Source of the DNA: Verrucomicrobiales bacterium
GTDB taxonomy: Bacteria; Verrucomicrobiota; Verrucomicrobiia; Verrucomicrobiales; V1-33
Assembly (NCBI GenBank): GCA_028293125.1
Contig: JAQGPJ010000049.1
Location: 62,001 to 126,000, forward strand
Reading direction: 5' to 3'
DNA: 64,000 bases
The notes under the pieces: generated by a model
What the model was told of the DNA's origin: nothing
What the model saw: the letters and a program-made list of their open reading frames with translations, nothing else
The model's database searches: none
Part shown: piece after piece, positions 63,190-64,000 of the stretch
Position numbering within the stretch: the first letter of the stretch is position 1
How the letters are laid out: each line of letters begins with the position of its first letter
Program-made: the position numbers and the translations under genes

Positions 63190-64000
63190 ATGACCGACCC
63201 TTCCCCTGCTGTCTCACCGTTGCTGCCTGTCGGGCCGCCGGATTCCGGGTTTGATGAATCGGAGAGGGAGGCTGGAGCGGGCGGCGGGGATGGGGATCCG
63301 CCATTGCCGGCTTTTGCGGCGGACCGGCGGGAGCCTTTCCGGCCTGACTGGGGATCGCTGTGGCGGCTGCTGGTGGTGCAGACGCAGAACGCCTTTCATG
63401 ACAAGGTTGCCCAGTTCACTCTGTTGGGTCTGGCCAAGGTGCTGCTGGACCGGGCGGCCAGCGACCGTTACGCGCATCTGGTCTCGGTGCTGCTGGTGGT
63501 GCCGCTGCTGTTCTTCGCGCCGGTGGCGGGATGGATGTCGGACCGTTTCTCCAAGCGCCAGGTGGTGCTGTGGTGCAGCATCTCCCAGGTGGTGGTGCTG
63601 CTGGCCATCGCGCTGACCTTCCAGCTGGGCTGGTTCTGGGTGGCGACGGGTCTGTTTTTCCTGCTGGCGCTTCAGGCCGCCATCTTCCACCCGGCGAGGA
63701 GCGGCATCCTGAAGGAGTATGTGGGGGAGAAATACCTGTCCGTGGCCAGCGGCTGGGCGCAGATGACCGCCATCGCGGCTTTTGTCATCGGGCAGTGGAT
63801 CGGCGGGCGGGTGTTTGAGGATTTTTATGAGCACGGCCCCTCCACCGGAAACGGAAATCTGGCGGCCTGCTTCACCATCCTCATCCTGGCCGGTCTGGCG
63901 GTGATCCCGGCGGTGCTGGCGTGGCAGATGAAGCACACGGCCTCGCACTGCGGGGAGGCCTTCCGGCGGGGACTTCTTACCGAGCACTTCCACCACCTGA
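63190..64000 (+). CDS. MFS transporter, LplT/Aas-like (3' end outside window)
   Basis: At least 270 residues of an open frame that continues past the window edge. Residues 1-50 are an acidic, Pro-rich cytoplasmic tail. From 'WRLLVVQTQNAFHDKVAQFTLLGLA' onward several membrane helices follow, with the MFS loop GWMSDRFSKRQVV between helices 2 and 3, and FHPARSGILKEYVGE. This is the plan of lysophospholipid flippases (LplT), which in many bacteria are fused to an acyltransferase; the downstream half would show whether that applies here. ATG 63190 is chosen as the first start in frame with no family-based check. Confidence 0.82.
   Translation, partial: MTDPSPAVSPLLPVGPPDSGFDESEREAGAGGGDGDPPLPAFAADRREPFRPDWGSLWRLLVVQTQNAFHDKVAQFTLLGLAKVLLDRAASDRYAHLVSVLLVVPLLFFAPVAGWMSDRFSKRQVVLWCSISQVVVLLAIALTFQLGWFWVATGLFFLLALQAAIFHPARSGILKEYVGEKYLSVASGWAQMTAIAAFVIGQWIGGRVFEDFYEHGPSTGNGNLAACFTILILAGLAVIPAVLAWQMKHTASHCGEAFRRGLLTEHFHHL

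Overview
The window looks like chromosomal DNA of a GC-rich member of the PVC group, most likely a Verrucomicrobiota bacterium. The signs are a PVC-type dehydrogenase/cytochrome module, a CotH-kinase protein with lamin-tail domains, a formylglycine sulfatase, many exported hydrolases, and genes that often lack a clear Shine-Dalgarno site. No rRNA, tRNA, CRISPR array or complete mobile element was seen. This placement is inferred from protein content, not from a marker gene.

Layout. 0.06-3.3 kb: a tightly overlapping three-gene cassette of unknown function (small GxAxGHAH protein, leucine-rich-like protein with a DUF6745-like end, zinc-ribbon SDR); the third gene carries a frameshift. 3.4-10.6 kb: exported sulfatase, secreted DUF1579-like protein, ribBA, an MsbA-type ABC exporter, a secreted lipase-like hydrolase and an SDR. 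10.9-16.0 kb: a nitrate cluster of NarK transporter, fused DmsB-DmsC electron-transfer protein and molybdopterin nitrate reductase. 16.1-29.6 kb: thioesterase/dienelactone-hydrolase pair, recF, an M16 peptidase, a DUF6000-like protein, an orphan VapB-like antitoxin, a PatB-type aminotransferase, a nuclease-DNA ligase fusion and two exported hydrolases.

29.9-43.2 kb holds two giant exported proteins (1686 and 2168 aa). They are separated by 1.7 kb without a credible gene, which contains an IS5-type transposase remnant and an array of palindromic 22-23 bp units. 43.3-54.9 kb is mostly minus strand: DUF4404 (plus strand), a PBP4-like carboxypeptidase, a HAD-NUDIX fusion, E1 beta and alpha of a 2-oxoacid dehydrogenase, tpiA, a GH38 mannosidase and leuA. 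leuA is preceded by a short leucine-rich leader frame and terminator/antiterminator-like pairing. 55.4-64 kb: M48 peptidase, a double pseudokinase with a C-terminal anchor, a class II terpene cyclase, an SNase-like nuclease, a BrxR/CapW-like WYL regulator and the start of an MFS transporter that runs off the window.

Themes: polysaccharide and lipid degradation at the cell surface, nitrate use, central and branched-chain metabolism, and unusual gene fusions. The signals most worth following are the palindrome array, the ceramidase-cytochrome-ceramidase protein, the leu leader, the nuclease-ligase fusion and the double pseudokinase.
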